Source: Clostridium merdae (lineage in GTDB: Bacteria > Bacillota > Clostridia > Oscillospirales > Acutalibacteraceae). From it: a stretch of 64,000 bases of DNA. The notes under the pieces were generated by a model. It saw only the letters and a list, made by a program, of their open reading frames with translations, was not told where the DNA came from and searched no databases. Position 1 is the first letter of the stretch; the number at the start of each line of letters is the position of its first letter. Both the position numbers and the translations under genes were made by a program. Shown piece after piece: positions 9,468 through 18,494 of this stretch. The stretch lies in contig NZ_FXLN01000004.1 of NCBI RefSeq assembly GCF_900176635.1, positions 1,384,231-1,448,230 on the forward strand, in the 5' to 3' direction.

Positions 9468-9888
9468 AATGCCGGTAAAATTGAACTTCCGTACTCTTCT
9501 CTACGTCGTAAAAGTAAAAGGAGTTTTTGCCTAAAACAATAATTGCGTTTTGTGTCTGGTCGCTCGCTTTGAGCAGATAAAGATTTTCATCTACATGCTC
9601 ATAGGTTCCCTCTAACAAAAGCTTTTCTCTGTTTTCTCCCTCTACCGCAGATTCCAACCTTTTTACTTGAAACTTATCTCCATTGAAACTGGCGGTATAA
9701 GAATCGGATAAAGAAGATTTCAATCGGTATTGGCCATCGATTGAATCAGAAGGTGTATTTTGGTCTATCTTGTTCATCATTCCAACAAACAAGCCTAAGA
9801 ATAAAAGAACCGTAATCATAAGAATTGGGAAAGAAATTGTTTTCTGACAAAAACGACCAAACCATTCTCGCATTGCTTTTCTATCCAT
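9466..9888 (-). CDS. Small membrane-anchored protein, paralog A
   Basis: 140 residues; AGGAGG lies 5 nt before the ATG. A basic N-terminus is followed by one membrane segment at about residues 17-38 (FPILMITVLLFLGLFVGMM), then an extracellular or periplasm-facing domain of about 100 residues rich in beta strand. The C-terminal part, with LLLEGTYEHVDENLYLL and GKNSFYFYD, closely matches the next gene upstream, so the two arose by tandem duplication. No known family recognised. Transcribed with its paralog from the promoter at 10401. Confidence 0.75.
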   Translation of the reverse strand: MDRKAMREWFGRFCQKTISFPILMITVLLFLGLFVGMMNKIDQNTPSDSIDGQYRLKSSLSDSYTASFNGDKFQVKRLESAVEGENREKLLLEGTYEHVDENLYLLKASDQTQNAIIVLGKNSFYFYDVEKSTEVQFYRH

Positions 9889-9927
9889 ATCAACCTCCTG
9901 CTAGAATCTAGGCTAACAAATTGACAG

Positions 9928-10344
9928 CTAATAAAAATGTGGGATACTATCTGTTTTTGAATCGTAAAAATAGAAATTACGCTTACCTAAAACCACAATC
10001 ATATTTTTTGAGGGGTCTTCAGGCTTAAGCAAATAAAGATTTTCTCTCAAATGCTCATAGCGTCCTTCCAATACAAGCTCTTTTTGATTGGGATCTTTTT
10101 GAGAAAGTCTTTCAATTTTAAATTCATTGTGAAAAAAACGGGCATTATAATACACCGCTGAAGTTGGTAGAGATCGATACATTCCAAATAGCTTGCCGGA
10201 GGGATTAATCTGTTCTAAATGGTTCATCATACCAGCGGATACGAATAGAAATAATAGAACAATTATCAAATAAATGGGCAGAGGAATCCTCCTTTTCAAA
10301 AATCGAGAGCAACGACCCCTTACTGATTCTTTTTCAGATTCCAA
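9928..10344 (-). CDS. Small membrane-anchored protein, paralog B
   Basis: 138 residues, read from a TTG at 10344 with GGGGGGAG just upstream; no nearby ATG fits better. Same plan as its neighbour: charged N-terminus, one membrane segment (about residues 20-40), then a beta-rich domain with ELVLEGRYEHLRENLYLL, GKRNFYFYD and a closing aromatic tail. The pair shares clear identity in the second half and is separated by 39 nt. Function unknown; an accessory envelope protein is a guess. Confidence 0.72.
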   Translation of the reverse strand: MESEKESVRGRCSRFLKRRIPLPIYLIIVLLFLFVSAGMMNHLEQINPSGKLFGMYRSLPTSAVYYNARFFHNEFKIERLSQKDPNQKELVLEGRYEHLRENLYLLKPEDPSKNMIVVLGKRNFYFYDSKTDSIPHFY

Positions 10345-10400
10345 AACAGCTCCCCCCTGGCATCTTTCTTATTCATTTAAAATAAATACATTTGTATTTG

Positions 10401-10429
10401 ATTATAGGACAGTAAAAGCATAGTGTCAA
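10401..10429 (-). promoter_or_regulatory. Perfect sigma-A promoter of the paralog pair
   Basis: Minus strand TTGACA (10424-10429), 17-nt spacer, TATAAT (10401-10406), an exact match to consensus, about 57 nt before the TTG start at 10344. Confidence 0.85.
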
Positions 10430-10461
10430 ATTATTTATATTTATTTTTAATAATATAAAAT

Positions 10462-10493
10462 AAAAAGAGGTACAGTAAACTGTATCTCTTTTT
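10462..10493. terminator. Terminator of the iscS-thiI-cinA-hydrolase operon
   Basis: A hairpin with a TAAA loop and about 14 paired positions including one G-U, flanked by A and T runs. It lies 18 nt beyond the stop of the serine hydrolase and can work on both strands. Confidence 0.85.
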
Positions 10494-10510
10494 TAATTAT
10501 TGAAACTCAT

Positions 10511-12331
10511 TTAATTATCCGAAGCCTCTAAATCCAGCTTACCGCTGGCCTTCGGTACAGCAATTCGGCGTAGATAGCCGGGTACACGTTCTCCGCCAAG
10601 GCGTTCGGAGAGCATTTTTTCCATATTACCGCCAGAATTACCCAGCAAATCAGCCAACAGCTTTGCCGCGTTATCAACAGAGGGAATCTCTTGAAAACGC
10701 ACCAAAATACGATCTCCGCTGAATATAAACTTCATGATACGGGTATTGGGTGTTTCTAAAAATGAGATATAAAGCTTTAATACCGGCCTGCCCTCTTCAT
10801 CGCGTGTTAAGCGTGCCAAGTTACCCGTTACGTATATCTCATCGTTAACGTTTAGCACACAGCGTCTCGGCTCGCCATCCAAACCAGCTCTTATGGTTTG
10901 CTTTTCCTCTCCATCTGAAAACTCAATGGTACAGAAATCAGGAGCAAATGCAAACGATAACCGCTGAATCGCAGGAAGAAAGCTGTCTTTTTCCACCGAA
11001 AAAATAAAAGGTAAAATTGAACCGTACTGATTCTCCAGCTTATAGCTGCGGCCGTTCATCCATTTGGCATCCGGACTCAGCTGCGGTACCGAACGCTCCG
11101 GGAAAAGCTTATGCTCCAGTCGCTCCACCAACGTGCGGCGACGCTGTACCGGAACTGTATCCGGAAAAAGCGAGAGTGACGTCTGTGTCTTTTTTAATGA
11201 GCGCAGTGCACGCAAGTCTTCCGGCAAGGATGTTTCCGGAAAAGCCTCATCACTGCCAAAATACTTTTGGATAATTTCAGCACTTTTATCCACAAATAGG
11301 GCATGACTCCCGCTGGTGATGGCAATCACCATATCAATTTGAGGGATGACCACCACATACTGCCCAAACACACCATTGAATTGATAAGCTCCCGGTATGG
11401 GGAACTCCCACAAATGGAAGCCGTAGGCGGTTTGGTGCTCGCCCATGGAGGTACGTATCCCCATATCGGTCGATTCGGCTATCCATTGTTCCGAAAGCAA
11501 ACGGCGTGGCTCACCGTCAACCGTCCACAATCCCTTTTGCAAGTAGAGCTGACCCAGCTTTGCCATATCTTCTGGGCGCAGGAACAAGCCCCAGCCGCCC
11601 TTTTCAATTCCCATTGGGCAGCGTTCCCACACAACATGGTCGATTCCCAGTGGGTCAAATAGGCGTGGGAGCAAGTAGTCAGATAATCCCTCACCCGTCT
11701 TCTTTTGTATGAGCGCACTTAAAACGTAAGAATTCATGCTGTTATACGTAAACTGCTCACCCGGCTCGTAGGCACAGTCTGAGGCAAAGTACGCTTTCAA
11801 CCAGTCACGTTCAAATACACTATTCCCTTCATTAAACCGAATGCCAGAGGTCATGTTCAGCAGGTGGCGCACTGTGATTTTCCCAACCCGATTGCTGCGA
11901 AATGGCGGTGGTGGCACTTTATCGGGGAACAGCTCTGCAATGCGGTCATCGAGAGAAAACAGCCCTTCTTCCACCGCCATGCCTACCGCCATTGCGGTTA
12001 CGGATTTTGACAGTGAATACACCATTTGCGCATAAATACCAGAGTAAGGCCGCCAATTGGCCTGCATTATCAGCTTGCCATGGCGAAGAACCACGATGCT
12101 GTGCAATTTTATCTCGGAGCAGGCATCGAGCTCCCGTAGAAACCGCTCCAAATACACTGAAGACACACCCTGTGCCTCCGGTGTTGAACGCGGCAAAGGC
12201 TTGCGAGAAAGCCCAGCAGGGTAGCGGGGCTTTTCCGGTACAAAGGGAATTGGTGAAAGGTGCCGCAGATTCCCGCGCACCCCTTTTCTCACTGCTTCCA
12301 CAGCCTTTAACTGCGCTCGAATATCCATCAT
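10511..12331 (-). CDS. Serine hydrolase, beta-lactamase/penicillin-binding (class C-like) family
   Basis: 606 residues. The N-terminal 370 residues form a beta-lactamase-type serine hydrolase domain: SLSK (the nucleophile motif SxxK, near residue 106) and a YNS motif further on. The C-terminal 230 residues are beta-rich and resemble the accessory domains found after such hydrolases. No signal peptide is seen, so it is probably cytoplasmic. The ATG overlaps the TGA of cinA (ATGATG), and GGAGGAGC precedes it, so the genes are translationally coupled. Substrate unknown; esterase or peptidase are both possible. Confidence 0.85.
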   Translation of the reverse strand: MMDIRAQLKAVEAVRKGVRGNLRHLSPIPFVPEKPRYPAGLSRKPLPRSTPEAQGVSSVYLERFLRELDACSEIKLHSIVVLRHGKLIMQANWRPYSGIYAQMVYSLSKSVTAMAVGMAVEEGLFSLDDRIAELFPDKVPPPPFRSNRVGKITVRHLLNMTSGIRFNEGNSVFERDWLKAYFASDCAYEPGEQFTYNSMNSYVLSALIQKKTGEGLSDYLLPRLFDPLGIDHVVWERCPMGIEKGGWGLFLRPEDMAKLGQLYLQKGLWTVDGEPRRLLSEQWIAESTDMGIRTSMGEHQTAYGFHLWEFPIPGAYQFNGVFGQYVVVIPQIDMVIAITSGSHALFVDKSAEIIQKYFGSDEAFPETSLPEDLRALRSLKKTQTSLSLFPDTVPVQRRRTLVERLEHKLFPERSVPQLSPDAKWMNGRSYKLENQYGSILPFIFSVEKDSFLPAIQRLSFAFAPDFCTIEFSDGEEKQTIRAGLDGEPRRCVLNVNDEIYVTGNLARLTRDEEGRPVLKLYISFLETPNTRIMKFIFSGDRILVRFQEIPSVDNAAKLLADLLGNSGGNMEKMLSERLGGERVPGYLRRIAVPKASGKLDLEASDN

Positions 12332-13572
12332 AAAGGTAGCTCCTCCAAGCGGCGGCGAACCATATCGAGTGCAAAAGATGCCGCTGTATTTCGGTAATAA
12401 TTGCGGGGGCGGCGCTGGCTGAATACTTTTACCTTCCGCACCACGGTACCCTCTTTATCGCATAAGCCAACATAAATGAGACCCACCGGCTTTTCGTCTG
12501 TTCCGCCATCCGGCCCGGCGATGCCGGTAATGCCGATACCGATGTCACTTCCGGATTTTTCACGAACTCCCTGCGCCATTGCGGCGGCAACCTCTTCGCT
12601 AACGGCACCGTGCTTTTCCAGCATTTCCTCCGGTACATCGAGAAGCAGGGTTTTAATGCGGTTTGCATAGGTAACCGCTCCCATTTCAAATATGCTGGAG
12701 GAACCCGGAATATCCGTAATACGCTTTGCCAAAAGACCGCCGGAGCAAGATTCCGCTGTTGCAATCGTTAATTTACGTTCACTTAGCAAATTGACGATTA
12801 GCTGCTCTAAGCAATCCACATTAATGCCATACACGCAGTCGCCAATTCGCTCACGAATTTGCTCTGCAACCGGGCGGCACATTTCTTCCGCCTTCTGCGC
12901 ATTTTCCGCCTTAGCCGTTACGCGAACATACATTTCGCCCTCTTTGGCGTAGGTGGCGACCGTAGGGTTCGAGGCGTCCGTCATGTCGGAGAGCATCTCT
13001 GCGACCGCACCCTCGCCCTGACCGAATACATGCACATTCATTGAGAAAATGCTCGCATTCTCACGTTTCATTAAATAAGGAATTCCGTAATTATGAAGCA
13101 TTGGCACCAGCTCGGAAGGAGGGCCTGGGAACATCATAATAATTTTCCCGTCTTTTGTCTCTACCGCACAACCCGGTGCTGTGCCACGGTCGTTTAATAA
13201 AACCGTAGCGCCTTTCGGCAGCATTGCCTGTTTGATTTGGTTTTGCCCCATATATCTTCCCACAAAATGCTCTTTGAGGCGCTCCATACTTTCGTCGTGC
13301 AACACCAAAGGAACACCGGCGCACTCTGCAATGGCCTCCTTGGTCAGGTCATCCTCCGTGGGGCCAAGCCCTCCAGTGGTAATAACCAGGTCACTGCGTT
13401 CCAGCGCATTGGTGAGTGCTTCTTTTAAACGGCCGTTGTTGTCGCCTACGGTGCAAGAAAACATCATATCGATTCCCAGCTCAGATAAAGCGCGAGCAAC
13501 ATAGGAAGCATCGGTGTTAATCACTTGCCCGAGCAGCAGCTCGGTACCTACGGATATGATTTCTGCTTTCAT
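12328..13572 (-). CDS. cinA: CinA-family protein (molybdopterin-binding domain plus nicotinamide-nucleotide amidase domain)
   Basis: 414 residues, full length. The N-terminal MoCF-like domain shows ITTGGLGPTEDDLTKE and MFPGPPSELVPM; the C-terminal CinA domain shows TAESCSGGLLAKRITDIPGSS and GIAGPDGG. CinA proteins deamidate nicotinamide mononucleotide and hydrolyse ADP-ribose in pyridine nucleotide salvage; in naturally competent species the gene is induced with competence. It sits 15 nt after thiI and overlaps the serine hydrolase, so it is part of one operon. Confidence 0.94.
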   Translation of the reverse strand: MKAEIISVGTELLLGQVINTDASYVARALSELGIDMMFSCTVGDNNGRLKEALTNALERSDLVITTGGLGPTEDDLTKEAIAECAGVPLVLHDESMERLKEHFVGRYMGQNQIKQAMLPKGATVLLNDRGTAPGCAVETKDGKIIMMFPGPPSELVPMLHNYGIPYLMKRENASIFSMNVHVFGQGEGAVAEMLSDMTDASNPTVATYAKEGEMYVRVTAKAENAQKAEEMCRPVAEQIRERIGDCVYGINVDCLEQLIVNLLSERKLTIATAESCSGGLLAKRITDIPGSSSIFEMGAVTYANRIKTLLLDVPEEMLEKHGAVSEEVAAAMAQGVREKSGSDIGIGITGIAGPDGGTDEKPVGLIYVGLCDKEGTVVRKVKVFSQRRPRNYYRNTAASFALDMVRRRLEELPL

Positions 13573-13587
13573 TGATTTGGCATCTCC

Positions 13588-14772
13588 TTATTCTGCGGAA
13601 TGATAATATCCTATTTTCGTTAATCTTACATTTGCAATGCAATCTTCCACCAGCGCTTCAATATCCAGCTTTTCCTCTGCCTGCTCCACAAAATGCAGGT
13701 TGGGTTTGGTTCTGGGATGCTTGGGTGTAAATACCGTGCAGCAATCTTCAAACGGTTGAATCGAGATTTCAAAGGTATCAATTTTGCGGGAGATTGCGAT
13801 AATCTCCGTTTTGTCCATACCTATTAGCGGGCGGAACACCGGCATATCTACCGCTGCTTCGGTACAGGCGATGGCACGCATGGTCTGGCTCGCTACCTGC
13901 CCAAGGCTTTCACCGGTAATCAGGGCTTCACAGCCGTTGTCTACTGCAAGGCGTTCTGCTATGCGCATCATAAAGCGGCGCATAATTATGGTAAACAGCT
14001 CTTCCGGGCACTTTGCAAGAATCTCTTCTTGAATTTTCGTAAAGGGTACAATGCGAAGCACCATGCGACCGGAGTAATCAGCTACCTTTGTCAGCAAATC
14101 CACTACCTTTTGCTCAGCGCGTTCGCTAGTGTAGGGCGGGCTTGCAAAATGCACGGGGAAAAGCTCCACTCCGCGTTTTGCCATGCACCATGCGGCAACC
14201 GGGCTATCAATTCCGCCGGAAATCAGCAAAGCCGCGCGCCCGCCGGTTCCCACGGGGATGCCGCCTGCACCCTGGATGGAGCTGCCGTGAATGTATGCGC
14301 CAAAATCCCGAACCTCAACGGTTACCACCAACTCCGGGTTATGCACATCCACCGTCAGGTGGGAAAACTTCTCCATTATATATGCCCCAACCTCGGCAGA
14401 AATTTCAGGGGATTTTAGGGGAAAGCTTTTATCGGAGCGTTTGCTTTCTACTTTAAATGTTTTTACACCATTCAAATCATCGGCAAGGTATTCAGGGCAT
14501 GCCGCTAAAATGGAATCCATCTTTTTTTCTGCCACGCACGCACGGGAATATGCTGCAATGCCGAAAATCTTACCGATTTTCTCTGCAACCTCGTCTAAAT
14601 CCTCTTCCCCTTTAGGAGAAATAGTAATGGTAGACTGCGCAACGCGAATATCAAAATTCCCGAGCTTATTGATACGGTGGCGAATATTGCGAACGAGTGA
14701 TGCTTCAAAGTTTTTGCGGTTTAGCCCTTTAAGTACCAACTCACCCAATTTAATTAAAATAATTTCCTTCAT
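13588..14772 (-). CDS. thiI: tRNA 4-thiouridine sulfurtransferase ThiI
   Basis: 394 residues. Contains the N-terminal ferredoxin-like and THUMP RNA-binding region and a PP-loop ATP pyrophosphatase domain with SGGIDSPVAAW near residue 184. It adenylates U8 of tRNA and receives sulfur from a cysteine desulfurase. The C-terminal rhodanese domain of the enterobacterial enzyme is absent, as is usual in Firmicutes. It follows the desulfurase gene by 9 nt, the classic nifZ-thiI-like pairing, so the two probably act together. Confidence 0.95.
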   Translation of the reverse strand: MKEIILIKLGELVLKGLNRKNFEASLVRNIRHRINKLGNFDIRVAQSTITISPKGEEDLDEVAEKIGKIFGIAAYSRACVAEKKMDSILAACPEYLADDLNGVKTFKVESKRSDKSFPLKSPEISAEVGAYIMEKFSHLTVDVHNPELVVTVEVRDFGAYIHGSSIQGAGGIPVGTGGRAALLISGGIDSPVAAWCMAKRGVELFPVHFASPPYTSERAEQKVVDLLTKVADYSGRMVLRIVPFTKIQEEILAKCPEELFTIIMRRFMMRIAERLAVDNGCEALITGESLGQVASQTMRAIACTEAAVDMPVFRPLIGMDKTEIIAISRKIDTFEISIQPFEDCCTVFTPKHPRTKPNLHFVEQAEEKLDIEALVEDCIANVRLTKIGYYHSAE

Positions 14773-14781
14773 AAAAACTCC

Positions 14782-15918
14782 TTACGATTTTTTCACCAAT
14801 TGCTCCATCCCCTGTTTTAAAGCAGCGGCAAGCGCATTGATTTCATCCAAAGTGGTATAGCGGGAAAAGCTTGCCCGCAAAGAGGACTCTACCAGAGCGG
14901 GGGCTAGACCCATTGCCGTTAGCACATGGCTAGGTTTTGCTTTGGAGCACGCAGAGCCGCTCGAAACAAATATATTTTGGGAAGCTAGAAAATGCAGCAA
15001 TGTTTCTGCTTTGATTCCGGGAACGGAAAAGCTGAGCACGTACGGCATTGCATCCTTAGGGGAGTGAATCACAACCCCATCCAGCTGGGAAAGCTGCTCA
15101 CGCAGTGCAGCTCTCAACTCCTCAAAATGAGCCTTTAGCTCTTTGGGGTTTGGCAGGGCACGCACGGCCGCACCAAAGCCCGCTATTGCGGGAAGCGCCT
15201 CGGTGCCGGGGCGAACCCCTTTCTCCTGCCCGCCGCCAAAGGTTCTGGCAGGGAAGCTTTTTTGCCCCGCGATATACAGAGCGCCCGCTCCCTTTGGCCC
15301 GTGAATTTTGTGGGAAGAGACCGACATAAAATCAATCCCCATACGAGCGGGCTTTAAGGCAAGCTTACCATAGGCCTGTACTGCGTCCACATGCAATAAG
15401 GCGGAAGAATTACTGCGGCGAATTGCGTTCGCGGCGGCTTCCACCGGCATATACACACCCGTCTCGTTATTTACCATCATCATGCTAACCAAAATGGTAT
15501 CACTAGTTATCGCTTGTTCCACCTGCTGCGTAGAAATTTGCCCGGAAGAATCTGGCATCAGGTATTCTACCGTGTAGCCCTCCTGCTCCAGCTGCTCCAT
15601 CACGCGCAGCACAGAGGGGTGCTCCACAGCTGTGGTAACAATATGTTTTCCACGACGGCCGTTGCGCTTTACCGCACCGAACAGGGCAATATTGTTTGCT
15701 TCTGTTCCGCCGGAGGTAAAATACACCTCCGCAGGGCTAACCGAAAGGCTACCCGCAATTGCCTCACGAGCGGCTGTCAACTCGCGTTCCGCTTCAAATC
15801 CCATGCTGTGTAGGGATGAGGGGTTGCCATATGCCTGAGTCATCACATATAGCATACGCTCTACCGCCGGCTCGCAAACGCGGGTGGTGGCTGCGTTATC
15901 CAAATAAATTTTTTCCAA
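14782..15918 (-). CDS. Cysteine desulfurase (IscS/NifS/NifZ-like), sulfur donor to ThiI
   Basis: 378 residues. A PLP-dependent class V aminotransferase fold: HVDAVQAYGK supplies the ring-stacking region, SSHKIHGPKGAGALY holds the PLP lysine, and SSGSACSKAKPSHVL carries the catalytic cysteine loop. The start is a TTG at 15918 with GGAGGC 8 nt upstream, giving MEKIYLDNAATT. It removes sulfur from cysteine as a persulfide. The position directly before thiI points to tRNA thiolation rather than general Fe-S assembly; no IscU or SufU gene is nearby. Confidence 0.93.
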   Translation of the reverse strand: MEKIYLDNAATTRVCEPAVERMLYVMTQAYGNPSSLHSMGFEAERELTAAREAIAGSLSVSPAEVYFTSGGTEANNIALFGAVKRNGRRGKHIVTTAVEHPSVLRVMEQLEQEGYTVEYLMPDSSGQISTQQVEQAITSDTILVSMMMVNNETGVYMPVEAAANAIRRSNSSALLHVDAVQAYGKLALKPARMGIDFMSVSSHKIHGPKGAGALYIAGQKSFPARTFGGGQEKGVRPGTEALPAIAGFGAAVRALPNPKELKAHFEELRAALREQLSQLDGVVIHSPKDAMPYVLSFSVPGIKAETLLHFLASQNIFVSSGSACSKAKPSHVLTAMGLAPALVESSLRASFSRYTTLDEINALAAALKQGMEQLVKKS

Positions 15919-16046
15919 AGATGAAAGCCTCCAACCGATTTCAATCTACTCAATCCGTTCTTTTCCATCTCATTGCTTTTTTCACAAAGAAATAAAAGGT
16001 TTAAAAGAGTTCTAAAGTAAATTGGTCTATCTCTTAATCCGCACTT

Positions 16047-16075
16047 ATTATACACGAAAAGTTCCCATTAGTGAA
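16047..16075 (-). promoter_or_regulatory. Promoter of the iscS-thiI-cinA operon
   Basis: Minus strand TATAAT at 16047-16052, with TTCACT (16070-16075) 17 nt upstream. The -10 is perfect and the -35 matches four of six positions. It leaves a leader of about 120 nt. Confidence 0.55.
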
Positions 16076-16086
16076 TATGCGCCTGC

Positions 16087-16115
16087 TTGCATTTTTTCAA
16101 ATTCCGAGCTATGAT
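16087..16115 (+). promoter_or_regulatory. Promoter of the Fur-family gene
   Basis: TTGCAT (16087-16092), 17-nt spacer, TATGAT (16110-16115), about 50 nt before the ATG at 16165. It is divergent from the operon promoter next to it. Confidence 0.65.
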
Positions 16116-16164
16116 TAATTTATTGAGAGGGGCAAGCCCCCTTTGTTTATAAGGAGGAACCCAC

Positions 16165-16593
16165 ATGGCAGAACTAAAAAACACAAAGCAACGAGAAGCA
16201 ATCCTGCGTTTTATGGAGAAAAGCCGGGACCCCGTTTCGGCAGAGGATATTTTTGTTCTGCTTAAGCCGTCCTTCCCGCCACTGGCTCTTTCTACTGTAT
16301 ATCGCAATTTAGAGCGATTTACCTCCGCCGGTATTTTACAAAAAATAAATTTTGAAGATGGCATCATTCGCTATGCTCTGGCAGAAGGCCACGACCATTA
16401 CTTAATTTGCACCGGATGCAGCAAAAAAATCAAACTTGATGACTGCCCTCTCTCCCCATTGGAGATGCGGCTTGCAAAGGCAACCGGTTTTGAAATTGAG
16501 CGCCATAGTCTTACCATCTATGGAAAATGCCCGGACTGCCAAAAGAAAAAGCGGATTGCCGTCGCTGTGAAAAAAATAGAGCTTGCAGATTAA
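16165..16593 (+). CDS. Fur-family transcriptional regulator (Fur/Zur/PerR type)
   Basis: 142 residues, the usual size. AAGGAGG precedes the ATG. The N-terminal winged helix shows LKNTKQREAIL and STVYRNLERF; the metal-binding dimerisation domain shows GHDHYLICTGC and CPDC, giving two CxxC pairs for the structural zinc site. It should repress metal uptake or stress genes when bound to its metal. The exact metal (Fe, Zn or peroxide sensing) cannot be decided from the sequence. It is monocistronic, divergent from the desulfurase operon and followed by a terminator. Confidence 0.9.
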   Translation: MAELKNTKQREAILRFMEKSRDPVSAEDIFVLLKPSFPPLALSTVYRNLERFTSAGILQKINFEDGIIRYALAEGHDHYLICTGCSKKIKLDDCPLSPLEMRLAKATGFEIERHSLTIYGKCPDCQKKKRIAVAVKKIELAD

Positions 16594-16596
16594 GTA

Positions 16597-16630
16597 GGTC
16601 GGGAATATTTTCCCGACCATTTTCATTTCT
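16597..16630 (+). terminator. Terminator after the Fur-family gene
   Basis: Nine-bp perfect arms (16597-16605 with 16610-16618), followed by ATTTTCATTTC. Confidence 0.75.
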
Positions 16631-16752
16631 ATCTCTTTTCTAAAAGAAACCTATGGTTGAGTAAAAAACGCTGAAATAAGCAAATTCTACCACCGGTTGA
16701 TTGCCTAACAACCGCCACCGCGGTAAGATACAGGTAAGGAGGCGTTTCTTAG

Positions 16753-17523
16753 ATGAATTATGAGATAAACCAAGAAAAATTCGGCGCATTTGTATCTGAG
16801 CTGCGAAAGCAAAAAAACCTTACTCAAAAAGAGTTGGCTCAAAAGCTATTTATATCCGATAAAGCCGTCAGCAAATGGGAGCGCGGGCTGAGCATGCCCG
16901 ACATTACCCTTTTGATTCCACTGGCAAATTTACTAGAAGTAACCACTACGGAGCTGCTAAGTGGCCAACACATTTGTGTTCCGGAGCAGCTAAACGTGGA
17001 TCAAGTAGAACAGCTGGTAACTGGTACCATTTGTCTTTCCGCCAAGGAGCGCCACAGCCAGCGAGACCGACGCAAACGAAGAGGTTATCTTTATTTCGGT
17101 TGTGTGTTACTGGTTGTTTTGGAGTTTTTTTTGCTGTTAGCAGCAGGTTTTTCACCACAGGAGTTAGTGGAAAACCTATTACTAATAGAAGGTTTGTGCT
17201 TTTTCTTCGGGGGATGGTTTCACCTATTTTTAAAAGAAACTTTGCCCTCTTATTATGATGAAAATAACATTCACACTTACAGCGACGGTTTTTTTCGCAT
17301 GAATATGGCCGGAATTCGTTTCAGTAACCGCAACTGGCCGTATATTTTACGAGTCGGGCGTATATGGATGCTGGTGATACCCGTCTTATTCCCCTTACTA
17401 TTTCTGCTGATTCACCGCCTTTTTTCCGCTGAGCTATGGGAAAGCGGAAAACTGTTTTTCAGTCTGATGGCTGTTCTTGGCTTTTTTATCCCAATGATTT
17501 TCACGGCCAAAAGGCATGAATAA
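16753..17523 (+). CDS. XRE-family regulator with C-terminal membrane segments
   Basis: 256 residues; GGAGG lies about 10 nt before the ATG. Residues about 10-65 are a Cro/C1-type helix-turn-helix (ELRKQKNLTQKELAQKL then SDKAVSKWERGLSMPD). After a short basic linker there are about four hydrophobic segments (near residues 112-130, 140-158, 200-222 and 233-250). Such membrane-tethered HTH proteins are common in Firmicutes and often respond to envelope conditions; the signal here is unknown. It stands alone. Confidence 0.85.
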   Translation: MNYEINQEKFGAFVSELRKQKNLTQKELAQKLFISDKAVSKWERGLSMPDITLLIPLANLLEVTTTELLSGQHICVPEQLNVDQVEQLVTGTICLSAKERHSQRDRRKRRGYLYFGCVLLVVLEFFLLLAAGFSPQELVENLLLIEGLCFFFGGWFHLFLKETLPSYYDENNIHTYSDGFFRMNMAGIRFSNRNWPYILRVGRIWMLVIPVLFPLLFLLIHRLFSAELWESGKLFFSLMAVLGFFIPMIFTAKRHE

Positions 17524-17669
17524 CTCCTGCGGAAAAGAGAGATGCTCTAATCTATCAACATTCATTGACTTACGCCGCCAGTTACTTCACTTGAAGAAGA
17601 GAAGTACTCTCGATGGTAACGGAAACACTTGTAAGAGCTTTTTTATTAATACAACAATTCAAAAAAATA

Positions 17670-17711
17670 AGAGGGCTTACCGTCTGTTATTTTACAGACA
17701 GTAAGCCCTCT
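17670..17711 (-). terminator. Terminator of the DUF6273-like gene
   Basis: Long hairpin with 17 of 18 positions paired (17670-17687 with 17694-17711). On the minus strand it is followed by TATTTTTTT, so it ends the transcript of the gene at 17822. Confidence 0.8.
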
Positions 17712-17821
17712 CGGCTACTAATTCAAATATTGTAATAACCTTTGAGGGTCATTACAAATGCTCTGTGGCATGCTAAATATCATTCCATCATTTAAAACAC
17801 ACATTGAAGAAGAGTGTTACA

Positions 17822-18424
17822 TTAGAGAGTGAACCACACGGCAGGTCGAACACAACAAGAGTTGTTATTCACAGACTCTGCTGCCGGCTCAATCACGCCA
17901 TCATAATTCACACAGCTCATAAATTCAAACTCTCCCTCAGATTCCTCGCTCGCCTCACCGTAATAACGCAACCACCAAGTACCGTTCTCTTTCAGCTCCG
18001 TATTATCGGCATCCTCTTGTTGTAGCCATGCATTTTGAGCACGGCTATATGCGGTTGTTTTGGCTGCCCGGTGTTCTAAATCTAAAAATTCCTCGGCTTC
18101 ATCATAGCTTAATAAGAAAACCAAATCTTGCGTGTTTTGAGCAGGGTTTTCCACATTAGAAAGTACAATTTTCATTCGCTCTTCCGCGGTAAAAGCAACG
18201 AGTGTGAATACATCATTCAGCCATTTGCGTAAGGTGCACTTTTCCCATGTTATTTCTTCCAACGCCTCATGGTATGGTCTGCAATCGAGCAAATATTTAC
18301 TAACGCAAAGAATTTTATCGTCTCTTTTATCTAACACAAGCCATTCAATGGGTTCTTTTTCGGAAATATTTTCGCCGCTTAGTGGATACGAGCCGAAAAC
18401 CACAATATCGCCTTTGCTCACCAT
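17822..18424 (-). CDS. DUF6273-like protein
   Basis: 200 residues. The N-terminal part opens with GDIVVFGSYPLSG and EPIEWLVLDKRDDKILCVSKYLLDCRPYH-type spacing, and the C-terminal part has TWWLRYYG, VNYDGVIEP and VRPAVWFTL. This order (W-L-V-L near the start, W-L-R in the middle, VRPA-W at the end) is typical of DUF6273 domains, related to the formylglycine/lectin-like fold. No signal peptide. Function unknown. It lies between the XRE gene and lexA with its own terminator. Confidence 0.75.
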   Translation of the reverse strand: MVSKGDIVVFGSYPLSGENISEKEPIEWLVLDKRDDKILCVSKYLLDCRPYHEALEEITWEKCTLRKWLNDVFTLVAFTAEERMKIVLSNVENPAQNTQDLVFLLSYDEAEEFLDLEHRAAKTTAYSRAQNAWLQQEDADNTELKENGTWWLRYYGEASEESEGEFEFMSCVNYDGVIEPAAESVNNNSCCVRPAVWFTL

Positions 18425-18494
18425 AACTTTTTCTTTTCCCCTTTGAAAGCTTTGCTAATTGTCCGTTTTAAAATATACTTCAATATCTGTATGA

